Assembly: GCF_017316025.1 (NCBI RefSeq)
Contig: NZ_JAFLVT010000017.1
Location: 1 to 64,000, forward strand
DNA length: 64,000 nt
Reading direction: 5' to 3'
Source of the DNA: Candidatus Enterococcus myersii
GTDB lineage: Bacteria > Bacillota > Bacilli > Lactobacillales > Enterococcaceae
The notes under the pieces were generated by a model. The model was given only the letters and a program-made list of their open reading frames with translations, did not search any database and was not told the origin of the DNA. A program made the position numbers and the translations under genes. Below are positions 17,326-26,600 of the stretch, in pieces (position 1 is the stretch's first letter; every line of letters begins with the position of its first letter).

Positions 17326-17757
17326 ATGTTAAAATCAGATTCCATTTCAGAAAAAATCTATCAAATTAGCAACTTACAACAAAACTTTGTCGCACAGTCA
17401 TTAAAATACCTTGAGCTTAATCCAATCCAAGCACGAAGTTTAAATTATATTGCGCAGCATCCCGGTACGATTCAAAAAAATTTGGCTGGATATTTGGAAA
17501 AACCCAATGCTACAGTAACGAATATTTTGAAAAGTTTAGAAAAAGCTGATTTTATCAAACGAAAAATTCCAGTTGAAAATGAACGCCAAAAGCAATTATT
17601 CTTAACTGCTGCTGGTGAAAGAGTAATTGGCGAAGTAGAGCAGATTTTTGCCCAGTTAAATGCTTTAGTAGAATTAGAATTGACAGCCAAAGAAATTGAT
17701 TCACTAAATCAAGTGTTACCTAAAGTTGCGAGCGTATTCAGTAAGGAAAAATCTTAA
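17326..17757 (+). CDS. MarR-family transcriptional regulator
   Basis: A 143-residue winged-helix protein with dimerisation helices at both ends. The DNA-binding part reads PIQARSLNYIAQHPGTIQKNLAGYL and NATVTNILKSLEKADFIKRK. The wing contains ENERQKQLFLTAAGE, the basic/aromatic pattern of MarR proteins. It lies divergent to the DUF2316 gene with two operator-like palindromes between them. It probably senses a small ligand and represses both genes. A terminator follows directly. Confidence 0.9.
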   Translation: MLKSDSISEKIYQISNLQQNFVAQSLKYLELNPIQARSLNYIAQHPGTIQKNLAGYLEKPNATVTNILKSLEKADFIKRKIPVENERQKQLFLTAAGERVIGEVEQIFAQLNALVELELTAKEIDSLNQVLPKVASVFSKEKS

Positions 17758-17774
17758 GCTAGTAAATGATAAAT

Positions 17775-17822
17775 AAAAATAGAGCTATTTCCAACGTAAC
17801 TAAGGAAATAGCTCTATTTTTT
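17775..17822. terminator. Bidirectional terminator
   Basis: AAAATAGAGCTATTTCC pairs with GGAAATAGCTCTATTTT and is flanked by A and T runs. It ends the MarR gene, and on the minus strand the ABC exporter gene. Confidence 0.9.
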
Positions 17823-17884
17823 GAACCACCAAAAAGTAGGTTGCTTTAAAAGCTGTGCTACTGTTTTCTGTCTCGTTTATTGTT

Positions 17885-19675
17885 TTAAGCAGCCGCTTCA
17901 GTATTTTTAAATTGTGTTTGATAAAGCTTAGCATATAAGCCATCTTTTGACATAAGTTTATTGTGTTCACCTTGTTCAATGATTTGCCCATGTTCCATAA
18001 CCGCAATCTGATCGGCATTAGCAATAGTGGAAAGACGGTGGGCAATCACAATACTTGTCCGATTTTGCATAAGGTTATCCATCGCTTTTTGTACATAATA
18101 TTCAGAAATAGCATCTAAAGCAGAAGTTGCTTCGTCCAAAATTAAAATTTGAGGATTTTTTAGAATGATGCGAGCAATTGCAATCCGTTGCTTTTCCCCA
18201 CCAGAAAGCTTAATGCCGCGATTACCAACGACAGTATCATAACCATTTGGCAACGTCATAATGAAGTCGTGAATATAAGCCGCTTTAGTAGCTGCAATTA
18301 CTTCTGCTTTGCTTGCATTTTCATTGGCATAAAGTAAGTTATCGTAAATTGAGCCGTTAAAAAGAAAGGTCTCTTGACTGACTACACCGATATTTTGTCT
18401 TAGACTGGTGAAAGTTACGTCTTTAATATTTTGATTATCAATGGTAACAGTCCCACTTGTCGGATCGTAAAGACGTGTGAGCAGGTGAGTTAAAGTTGAT
18501 TTTCCCGCACCAGAAGGACCAACTAAAGCTAAAGTTTCACCAGGAAGAATTTGTAAGTTAATATTGTTTAAAACTTCATTTTCTTCATAACGAAAATCGA
18601 CAGCGGTAAATAATACTTCACCACGACTAATGGTCAGATCTTTTGCTTGCGGGGTATTTTGGATTGTTGGCGTAATGTCCATATACTCAAAAATTCGTTC
18701 AAATAAGGCAAAAGAACGCATTAAATCAACTTGGATATTGGAAAGCTGGGTAACCGGATTATAAAGTCTACCTAAAAGTGAAGCAAAGGTGATAATGCCG
18801 CCAATAGTTAATTTTCCTTTGGTCAGTAAAAAACCACCAACTAAATAAATCAACATCGGCCCAATCGCCATTAAGACAGACATCGCCATGCGAAACCAAC
18901 GCCCAGCTAAAGATTCTCTAATTTGTAAAGCAGTAACTTCTTGGTTGATTTCATCAAAGGTACTAAAAGCTTCATCTTCTTTTGTAAAAAGCTTCATTAG
19001 CGTACTGCCACTAGTGCTTAAGGTTTCTTGGGTATGTTGATTTAGTTTGCTTAAGGCACTTTGACTAGCAGCAGCAATTTGCCATCTTCTTTTGCCGACT
19101 TTACGAGTTGGCAAGATGAATAATGGAACGGTGACAAGCGCAACAACTGCTAAAATTGGATTCATAGAAAATAACGCAAAAAGAGTCGTTGCTAAAATGA
19201 AAATACTGCTTAGTGCATTGATAAAAGTCGTTTGAAACACTTGTTGAATGCCGTCGACATCACTGGTTAAGCGTGTCAAGATTTCCCCTTCTTTTACCGT
19301 GGTAAAAAAACTTTGAGGTAAAAAGGAAAGGTGACGGTATAAATTGTTTTTCATCGTCAGCGTAATATTTTTGGCAATCCAAGTACTTAAATAACCTTGG
19401 GCAACTTGTAAAAGGTTCAATAAAATCGTAGCCGAAATTGAAAGGCCCACGAGAATGCCTAATTGCGGTAAATTGTGTTTTGGCAAAGCTACGTCGACTA
19501 TTTTTTGTAGTAAAAGTGATGGCACAAGTCCCAGCGTGGAAGTAGCAAAAATTAAAAGAATTACCAGGATAAGTTTTAAGGTATGTGGTTTGAAATAATT
19601 GAGGATTCGACGGATGAAACTAAGTGTCAATTCAGGTTTTTTTGTTTGGTCAAAGTCAAAGCGCATTCGAGCCAT
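17885..19675 (-). CDS. ABC-type exporter, fused permease/ATPase (LmrA/MdlB-like)
   Basis: A 596-residue half-transporter. Six membrane helices occupy about residues 1-320. The C-terminal nucleotide-binding domain has Walker A GPSGAGKST, the signature LSGGEKQR, Walker B ILILDEATSALD and an H-loop IVIAHRL. It should work as a homodimer exporting lipids, peptides or hydrophobic drugs. RBS GGAGGGG precedes the ATG. It is divergent from a MarR gene, and a perfect TTAGGTACCTAA palindrome lies just after its own -10 box, so repression by that MarR protein is likely. Confidence 0.93.
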   Translation of the reverse strand: MARMRFDFDQTKKPELTLSFIRRILNYFKPHTLKLILVILLIFATSTLGLVPSLLLQKIVDVALPKHNLPQLGILVGLSISATILLNLLQVAQGYLSTWIAKNITLTMKNNLYRHLSFLPQSFFTTVKEGEILTRLTSDVDGIQQVFQTTFINALSSIFILATTLFALFSMNPILAVVALVTVPLFILPTRKVGKRRWQIAAASQSALSKLNQHTQETLSTSGSTLMKLFTKEDEAFSTFDEINQEVTALQIRESLAGRWFRMAMSVLMAIGPMLIYLVGGFLLTKGKLTIGGIITFASLLGRLYNPVTQLSNIQVDLMRSFALFERIFEYMDITPTIQNTPQAKDLTISRGEVLFTAVDFRYEENEVLNNINLQILPGETLALVGPSGAGKSTLTHLLTRLYDPTSGTVTIDNQNIKDVTFTSLRQNIGVVSQETFLFNGSIYDNLLYANENASKAEVIAATKAAYIHDFIMTLPNGYDTVVGNRGIKLSGGEKQRIAIARIILKNPQILILDEATSALDAISEYYVQKAMDNLMQNRTSIVIAHRLSTIANADQIAVMEHGQIIEQGEHNKLMSKDGLYAKLYQTQFKNTEAAA

Positions 19676-19694
19676 TAAATCCCCTCCGTTTATT

Positions 19695-19787
19695 AGTTAG
19701 GTACCTAATTATTATACTACCTTTTTTGAAATTTGTAAATAGATAGGCACCTAACTATTTGACGGAAGAAAAATCATTGCGTAAAAT
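19695..19787. promoter_or_regulatory. Divergent promoter-operator region of the exporter and MarR genes
   Basis: Minus strand: TTTACA (19739-19734) and TATAAT (19716-19711) are 17 bases apart, with the perfect palindrome TTAGGTACCTAA (19697-19708) just downstream of the -10 box. Plus strand: TTGACG (19759-19764) and TAAAAT (19782-19787) are 17 bases apart. A second, imperfect copy with core TAGGCACCTA (about 19739-19758) abuts the -35. Two similar operators, one per promoter, predict common repression. Confidence 0.75.
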
Positions 19788-19811
19788 TAGAACAATAAAG
19801 GATGTGTTTTG

Positions 19812-20234
19812 ATGAAAGAAGAAGTTTTATTTGAAGAATTTCAGCGTTTGAATCGTTTGATGCGACGACGCCTAAAACATAAAACAAAGAAAGAGGAATT
19901 TTCCTTTGGTCAGAACCGATTATTACGGATTTTGGCTAGACATGAAGGGCATTCGCAAAAAGAATTAGCTGAAATGATGCATATCAGACCCGCGTCATTA
20001 AGTGAACTATTGAAAAAATTGAGCCAAAAAGGATATTTAATTAAAAAGCAAAATGAAGCGGATCGCCGCATAACCAATTATTTTCTAACTGCAGAGGGTA
20101 AAAGCTACATTTCATCAATTCAAGATGAACAAAAGCATTTGGGACAAGATTTATTTGCGACGTTATCTAGTGTAGAAAAAGAGCAACTGCATCACATCTT
20201 AAATAAATTGACCACGCGCTTGGAGGCAGAATAA
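19812..20234 (+). CDS. MarR-family transcriptional regulator
   Basis: About 140 residues; TTG 19809 directly before the ATG is an equally possible start. Its winged helix is visible in QNRLLRILARHEGHSQKELAEMMHIRPASLSELLKKLSQKGYL. ADRRITNYFLTAEGKSY forms the wing. It probably binds the TTAGGTACCTAA-type sites that flank its own and the exporter promoters. Its stop codon is followed immediately by the ATG of the TMEM175-like gene, so the two are translationally coupled. Confidence 0.9.
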   Translation: MKEEVLFEEFQRLNRLMRRRLKHKTKKEEFSFGQNRLLRILARHEGHSQKELAEMMHIRPASLSELLKKLSQKGYLIKKQNEADRRITNYFLTAEGKSYISSIQDEQKHLGQDLFATLSSVEKEQLHHILNKLTTRLEAE

Positions 20235-21191
20235 ATGAGCAATCTAAAAGAACGGGTACTTGTTTTTAGCGATGCTATTATCGCAATTATTTTGACGATC
20301 ATGGTGTTGGAAATTCCAATTAAGTATGCCAGTAGCGGTGATATTGTCTGGCAAACGTTATTATCTGCTGTGGGCATTTATTTTATTAGTTTTTGTTTTG
20401 TAGCGAATTTATGGTTTCAAACGGCGTATGCTTTTAATCGAATTGAACAAGTTAAAAACAAGAGCTTGGTGGTTTATCTGCTCTTGCTATTTTTCTTGTC
20501 TTTGGTCCCAGCAGCGACGCGGATTTTAATTGAAGATACAACACAGCAGACAGTTTTGATTTACGGTATTCTAACTTTAATTGTGACAGTATTGATGCGC
20601 CGCTTGGTTACGGCATTGACGAAGCAGTCAATAACGGAAATAAATTTACAAAAACGCCGCGTAGATGAATTAAATCGCCAAGATATGCTGAGTTTTATTG
20701 CCCGCCTAATTATTTTAGTAATTGGCTTATTTCAGGTCCATGTTGCCTTAGTTATCTATTTGGCATTGCCAATTTTAGCCTTTTTACAAAATATGATTGA
20801 TCGCGAGGAAGATCGTTTTGTTGATACATTAGACCAAACAGAACAAGCTGATTATTTTGCTGATCGTAATCAAATTTGGGGCAGTTCAATGAAACGGTAT
20901 TCGAAATTATTACGCGACTCTTTAAAAGATCCCAATGAAAAAGATGGTCAACAATGGGAAGATATTATGAAAGAGTGGCTGGGAAAAGTGGATCAAGAAA
21001 TTGCGATGCGACAAAAAGCTATGAAAACCGCTTCTACTCATGAACAAGAACACTTGCAACAAGAGATTAACCGACTACAAATGCAAAAATCGCGACTGCA
21101 AGAGCGCGAAAATCACTTGGAACAACGCCCGTTCAACCGCAATCACCCGAAATTTCAGCCAAGTAGCAAAAAAACACTGTCTAAAAAATAG
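20235..21191 (+). CDS. TMEM175/DUF1211-type potassium channel-like protein
   Basis: A 318-residue protein. Its first helix contains RVLVFSDAIIAIILTIMVLEI, the RxxxFSD-x-I signature of the TMEM175 (DUF1211) family. Bacterial members of this family form K+-permeable tetramers. About six hydrophobic helices reach to residue 190. A long charged tail with Gln/Glu/Arg-rich coiled-coil character (about 215-318) follows, longer than usual. It starts directly after the MarR stop codon, so it is probably under the same control. A link between membrane potential and the neighbouring exporter is speculation. Confidence 0.85.
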   Translation: MSNLKERVLVFSDAIIAIILTIMVLEIPIKYASSGDIVWQTLLSAVGIYFISFCFVANLWFQTAYAFNRIEQVKNKSLVVYLLLLFFLSLVPAATRILIEDTTQQTVLIYGILTLIVTVLMRRLVTALTKQSITEINLQKRRVDELNRQDMLSFIARLIILVIGLFQVHVALVIYLALPILAFLQNMIDREEDRFVDTLDQTEQADYFADRNQIWGSSMKRYSKLLRDSLKDPNEKDGQQWEDIMKEWLGKVDQEIAMRQKAMKTASTHEQEHLQQEINRLQMQKSRLQERENHLEQRPFNRNHPKFQPSSKKTLSKK

Positions 21192-21259
21192 CGCATAAAT
21201 GTAAGACAAAATAATTGAAAAGAAAAAAGTTTGGCGTTATCCTTTTTATGTTGCATAAA

Positions 21260-21332
21260 TGGGATATAGCCAAACTGGTAAGGCACTTGACTCTGAATCA
21301 AGCAATTGCAGGTTCGAACCCTGCTATCCCAA
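21260..21332 (+). tRNA. tRNA-Gln (anticodon CUG)
   Basis: The full cloverleaf can be drawn. The acceptor is TGGGATA/TATCCCA, and the D-arm is GCC/GGC. The anticodon arm CTTGA-CTCTGAA-TCAAG gives anticodon CTG, read as CAG (Gln). The T-arm is GCAGG-TTCGAAC-CCTGC and the discriminator is A. No CCA is encoded. It stands alone between the TMEM175-like gene and a bidirectional terminator. Confidence 0.93.
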
Positions 21333-21385
21333 TAAAAAAGCTATAACAAATTGTTCAACGACTTATGAAAATACCGTTTATTTAT

Positions 21386-21423
21386 AAAAAGTGCTGTGGC
21401 AACTAGTTGCTACAGCACTTTTT
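21386..21423. terminator. Bidirectional terminator, tRNA-Gln / Mga-like gene
   Basis: AAAAAGTGCTGT...ACAGCACTTTTT, with an inner GCAAC/GTTGC stem, makes a near-perfect hairpin flanked by A and T runs. It overlaps the stop codon of the minus-strand gene. Confidence 0.9.
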
Positions 21424-22957
21424 ATGTTAATGACAAACTAGATTGCTTCTTCAGAGTAGTAGGGGCAAAAGAAAAAGGATTTTGCGCTTTTTTTTGTAGC
21501 GCATCAAGCAGGTGTTGGAATAATTCTCCTTGATATGCGTGATGCTGTAAAGCTAAGAGATAAATCTCTTTATCAGCAGTAAAGTGATCTTTGGTCACCC
21601 CGATATAAAAATCATAGTTTGTATTTTCTTGATAGATTTCATAGCTGACAAATTTGATTTGATTAAGAAAATTTGTCAAACTGGTCATCATATAGTAATT
21701 CGGTAAAGGTTGAATACCGACAAAAAGCTCGATTTGATAGTGCTTTTTTTCCACGTAAGGGTAAACAGATTCTGCTAAAAAATAAGGTAAGTCTTTGACT
21801 TGCTGGGCTGACAGTAATGTTTTTTCTAAATAATATTCATACTCACATAAAAAGAGCTGACAGAAGGTTACCAATTCTTGATAGTTGTCTTTTTGTGTGA
21901 CTACAGTTGGTAACATAGTTTGTAAGCGGGTAGCCGCAAGCAATGCTGGTGATTCCAATAAATAAAAAATTAGAAAGATATTGCATTGTAAGACTGTTGC
22001 TTCACTTTTAGTCAAGGGTTGATAAAAATAGTCTTTTTGTAGTTTCACGATGAAATCTTGGCTGATAGTTGCCGTGGGAATTCCTCTTGCCAAAAAATCA
22101 GTAAATTGTTGGGTAACTTTTTTTATCCGCCAATCATTTTCAGATAAATAGTGGTTGGTGAATAGTTTGAAATATAATGAACAAGCTGCATTTTCAATTT
22201 CTGCTGCATCACAGCTGAAATTGGCGAAATAATCTTCTAAAATCTTGGCTTTAGCTAAAAATAATGGTGGTGGACAGCTAGGTTTTGGTAGTGGGTGGTG
22301 ATTTTTAAGGCGTAGGCGCGCGATTAATAAACAAGATAAGCCGACCCATTCATTTAATAAGCTAGCACCCTGATGTGCTAACTTATCCAATACACGTAAT
22401 TCTTCTTCAAGGGAAATGTCTGCTGCAAATAAGTCTGCACCAAAAGCGCCAACCCCCAATAGCTTGAAAAACACAGCCTGGACGTTTTCTTCATCGCTAC
22501 TAGTAATGGTCATTTGGCCGGCGTTTAGCCAAACATCATATTTTTTTAAGTAAAGAGATAGTGGACGAATTCTCCTTAATAAAGTTGACTGACTAATAAA
22601 ATGTTCTTGGCAAAATTGCGGCAAGGTTTTTTCAGGAGTTAGTAAGATGGCTTTTAAAATCTGATACCCCAACGACTTTTGAACTAAAAAGCGGAGATAT
22701 GCCGTTTCTTTACTATTATCTTTTTTCCAAATGACAATCCCTTTTTCAGGAACAAGGGATCCCCAGCCTAAAGCAAGAAAATCTTCTTCCAGTTCTAAAA
22801 CTAGTTGCGCTGCTTTTTTATAGTTCATATTTAATTCAATACTTAGTTGATTAATGGAAAAGTGAGGGCCTCGCTGATTATTTATATGGTGTAATAAATC
22901 TCTTTTTTCGCTACTAATTTTATCTAAAACTATTGAAAATAGTTCATTTATGACCAT
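21422..22957 (-). CDS. Mga-like helix-turn-helix transcriptional regulator
   Basis: A 511-residue protein of Mga/AtxA layout. An N-terminal HTH pair (FSINQLSIELNMNYKKAAQLV and LPQFCQEHFISQSTLLRRIRPL) is followed by a long helical middle region with PRD-like character. The C-terminal part (VGIQPLPNYYMM...) resembles the EIIB-like domain of Mga proteins. Mga-type regulators commonly activate cell-surface adhesin genes. This gene is divergent from an LPxTG adhesin, so that is its likely target. RBS AAGGAG precedes the ATG. Confidence 0.8.
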   Translation of the reverse strand: MVINELFSIVLDKISSEKRDLLHHINNQRGPHFSINQLSIELNMNYKKAAQLVLELEEDFLALGWGSLVPEKGIVIWKKDNSKETAYLRFLVQKSLGYQILKAILLTPEKTLPQFCQEHFISQSTLLRRIRPLSLYLKKYDVWLNAGQMTITSSDEENVQAVFFKLLGVGAFGADLFAADISLEEELRVLDKLAHQGASLLNEWVGLSCLLIARLRLKNHHPLPKPSCPPPLFLAKAKILEDYFANFSCDAAEIENAACSLYFKLFTNHYLSENDWRIKKVTQQFTDFLARGIPTATISQDFIVKLQKDYFYQPLTKSEATVLQCNIFLIFYLLESPALLAATRLQTMLPTVVTQKDNYQELVTFCQLFLCEYEYYLEKTLLSAQQVKDLPYFLAESVYPYVEKKHYQIELFVGIQPLPNYYMMTSLTNFLNQIKFVSYEIYQENTNYDFYIGVTKDHFTADKEIYLLALQHHAYQGELFQHLLDALQKKAQNPFSFAPTTLKKQSSLSLT

Positions 22958-23210
22958 ATTTTATTCTCCTTGTGGCAATGGATCTGCTAATTTTCTTTAG
23001 TTTAACAAATGTAAAGAGAAAAAATGTCTAATCTTTTTTACGGATGATTAAAAAATAACCAAAAATGAGTATATTTATCGTGAGATTGCCTTTGGCTGGA
23101 AGCGACGCACACTTTAGGATTTCAATCTTCTACGCAAGCTATTTTTTGTTAGTCAATTGGAATAGTTGCAAACAGGATGGCTGTTCTTCTTAATAAAATA
23201 GAAAACGAAT

Positions 23211-23249
23211 CACAAAAAAAGACATCTGGCTAATATGTCTTTTTTTGTG
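23211..23249 (+). terminator. Orphan terminator-like hairpin in the Mga/adhesin intergenic region
   Basis: CACAAAAAAAGACAT pairs with ATGTCTTTTTTTGTG across a nine-base loop. No gene on either strand ends here. The rest of 22958-23613 is A/T-rich, with a promoter at 23480 and a 5' UTR hairpin at 23537. Confidence 0.6.
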
Positions 23250-23479
23250 TTACAGTTCATTTTTTTCATAACAGAGCTAAAAAACTTATTTTAGCAAAAA
23301 GGGCGAAAAATTAAGGTTTGTCAATTTTGACAAAAAGTACAGAAAAAATTGATATTTTATTGTTATTTAAAAGTTGAGATAACATTTGCTTTTTAGTTTT
23401 TGTTGCTGCTATAGCTTTTTGCCTAAAATAAATAAAAAAGTGCAGTAATTTTCAGTTATAAAATTAGAAAATGGTTAAT

Positions 23480-23507
23480 TTGACGTTAAAAATAGATTTG
23501 TTATGAT
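23480..23507 (+). promoter_or_regulatory. Sigma-A-type promoter of the adhesin gene
   Basis: TTGACG and TATGAT are spaced by 16 bases, 107 bases upstream of the adhesin start codon. The leader is therefore about 95 bases. Confidence 0.6.
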
Positions 23508-23536
23508 GTGGACGTAGAGCAATAATTTTGTCTAGA

Positions 23537-23574
23537 AAAGCTTCAGCCTGTGGTTGGTTATCGATTGAAGCTTT
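23537..23574 (+). promoter_or_regulatory. Hairpin in the 5' leader of the adhesin mRNA
   Basis: AAAGCTTCA and TGAAGCTTT pair perfectly around a 20-base loop between the promoter and the RBS. There is no T-run, so it is not a terminator. It may stabilise the mRNA or bind a regulator. Confidence 0.5.
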
Positions 23575-23613
23575 ATAAAAAATTATCCAAATTTTAGAAG
23601 GGATAGGTGTGAA

Positions 23614-26600
23614 ATGAAGAAAAAAGGAATCGCGCTTGCAGTACTTCTAACAGTAATCGCCCCTTTTATTATCCAATTATGTACAGGATTTGCCCAAACT
23701 GCCGCTGCTATTACACTGCCGCTTGCAAATAAAGAATACCTCATTATGGAAAATGAGATAGTAAAAGTTCAGGCTAAAGCACAAAGCGAAGATCAGAGGA
23801 TTATCTGGCAGATTCACTACGAAAAAACTACTGATGAAGTGACACCGTATAAATTAAAATTCAATTTTGTAAATGGAGAAGCTGCACCAGCTAGTAATTG
23901 GCAAAATGAGAGGCAGTGGCTTCAAGAAACCAGTTTTACAGCCAAAAATGAAGGAACTTTGTTTGTAACGACACCAAAAACACAAACACGATTAAGGCTT
24001 TATATCCAAGCAGATCGACAAGATTGTCTTGAAACAGCTACTTTACAGAATGCTTTAAAAAAAAATGCCCTCACAGTTGATACAGAAAAATACCCCACAG
24101 TAAGAATTGTTCCCGATGTTTTCACTGGCAAAGACGCTGAGGAAAAAATTTTGACAATGAGTCAAACACAAACAAATTCTCTTAATAAATCAGACCAAAA
24201 TAAACAATCCGTAATAAACGATTCAAAAGAAGAGAATAAAATAAACTCAGTTAAAACCAATGAAACACGCCCAACAGATCAACTGGCAAAAAGAACTACA
24301 CGTGCTGCTGTAACGGCAAAAGACTTAATCATCTCTCCTGATGTGTTGGCAAATGTCACCGTAAAATCTGCGGCAAAAGAAAATGGGGATGGTATCTGGA
24401 CAGCTGGGGTAAAAACAGTCTCTAAACCTAATGGTACCCAACAGACTGGTGAAAAAAATGATTACAGTTATTATCAAGATGCAATAAAAACGAATAATCG
24501 TTATGCACAATTTTCTAAAGGCTCAGGTTCTAGTGTAATTGCCTATCCAATTGAGGCCGTTAAAAAACAAATTAAAAAAAATGGCACAGGCAGTATTTTG
24601 CAATACACCGACACTAAAAATAAAAAGGTCGATGAAGTTATTGAGCTAAATTTTAGTGAAGTCGGTTTTTATCTCGATAGTAACAGTGACTTAAAGCCAG
24701 TAGGAGCTAAAGTTACAATTTCCAATATTCAAATTGGGGCAGGGCCAGATTGGTTGAAATGGGATAATAACGATTCGCTCTATCCCTGGCTGGAGTTTTC
24801 TAACAATCTTTTTTCTGGTGTTTTATACAGTTTTGTCCAAGGCTTTGATATTGATTTTGAGTTCTTTGTAAAAGGCGATACTGCAAAACTTGTTAATTTT
24901 GAAAAAAATGATAATTCTGTCTTTACTTTTGCTTCTTTAAACGGCTATGGAAAAGGAAATCTCCACCCTTCAAAAGATGCGGAAAATATCGCAATACACG
25001 AGTTTGCCGGACTAAGGAATAAAAAAGCCGGGCAACTTGTGGCAGATTCATTATTAAGCCAAAATGAAGGCGGAAAATATTATGCTACTGCAGATACAGG
25101 TGGAAAGTTTGATGACCATTTAGGAGCGGCAAACTTTAATTTAGCTGCCGTTTCTTTTGCCTTAACTGGAACAAAACAAAGCTTTACTATGGGCTCTACC
25201 CAAGGCCGGGCTTGGAATACTTTTGCAAGTAGTCAAGTAAAAAAAGTGCAACAAAAAGCACCCACCAAAACGGTTCAACCGATAAAGCAATATAAAAAAG
25301 GCGATGCTTGGAATGAACCAACTGGCGCAAGCTCAGGATTTGAGCAACGTTATTGGAATGACTTAGATAGTTACGATGTAAAAAATATATTACCGTGGGA
25401 TTTACCTAAAAACTATCGTCAAATACAACACAATGCAGAAACTGGAGCATTAGCAGCTGGGGTACCGCCAAAAACGGCACGTTTTGTGGAGCCAAATAGC
25501 GAACATTATTATTTCATTAATCAAGAAACAATTAATCTGTATACGGAGTCAATTTTGATGCCAGAAAGTTATGTTATTACAGATACCCTACCAATAGGGG
25601 TCACAATTAAAGGTGCACTACAAGATGTGCTGACACTTTATAATTTAGATGGGCAAATACTTGAACTATCTGAAGAGGAGATAGCATATAATGCCAAAAA
25701 TAGAGAATTAACAGTAACTATCTCGAAAGAAAATACCATGAACATTCATAAAAAGGCAGCTGAAAATGCCTTTAAAGGTCGGGACTTCAGCTTACGGGTC
25801 AAAGCAAGTGTCGTTGACAAATCAGATGAAACAAGCAGCGCTGTGATGACCAATAGCGCAAAAGTAAAGTTTGTTTATGCGGCAGAAAGCGATATGGAAG
25901 AAAAGCTCACCAATAAAGTACAAACGCGCTTAAAAGAGGCCACGGTCAATGTAACGTTGACAAAAATAGCCGAAGGAAATGTGGCACTTGATGGCGCGGA
26001 ATTTGGCTTATTTACAGATAAGACAGTTAGCACTGCTAAATATATAACCAAAGCAACGGATAAAACTGGAAAATTACAATTTGAAAACGTGATACCGGGT
26101 CAATATTGGCTAAAGGAAACCAAAACGCCCACCGGTTTTCAAACAATGGAACCGCGTCAAGTGACCATTACAACTACCGGGGAAATGACAGCAACAGGAA
26201 TAAGCAATAATCAAATCACAAATAAGTTAAAACCAATTCAAATTTTCTTAGAAAAAATTGACAGCAACGCACAGGCACTTTCAGGTGCAGTATTTAAATT
26301 GGTAAATCAGGCTACAAAACAGGAGTACCCTTTTGTAGCCACAAAAGAAGCGGGTAAATATGTGTTAGAAAATTGTCCTACTGGAAGTTATAAACTAATT
26401 GAAGAACAAGCTCCAGCAGGCTACGAAAAAATTAGCGACGCGATTGGAACACTAAAAATTACTGACACCGGAGAAATTACCTACTCTTTAAAAGGGGCAA
26501 CAGTTGATAAAACTAAGGATACAATCAAGGTGAATTTACCAAAAGTCCAAAATCATTTAAAAAAATTCGATTTAACCCTGGTAAAAAAAGATGCCGCTAC

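Noticed and set aside
23178-23231. 17-codon frame before the hairpin at 23211
   Set aside because: It has no convincing RBS, and its end overlaps the hairpin. It is too short to support from sequence alone.
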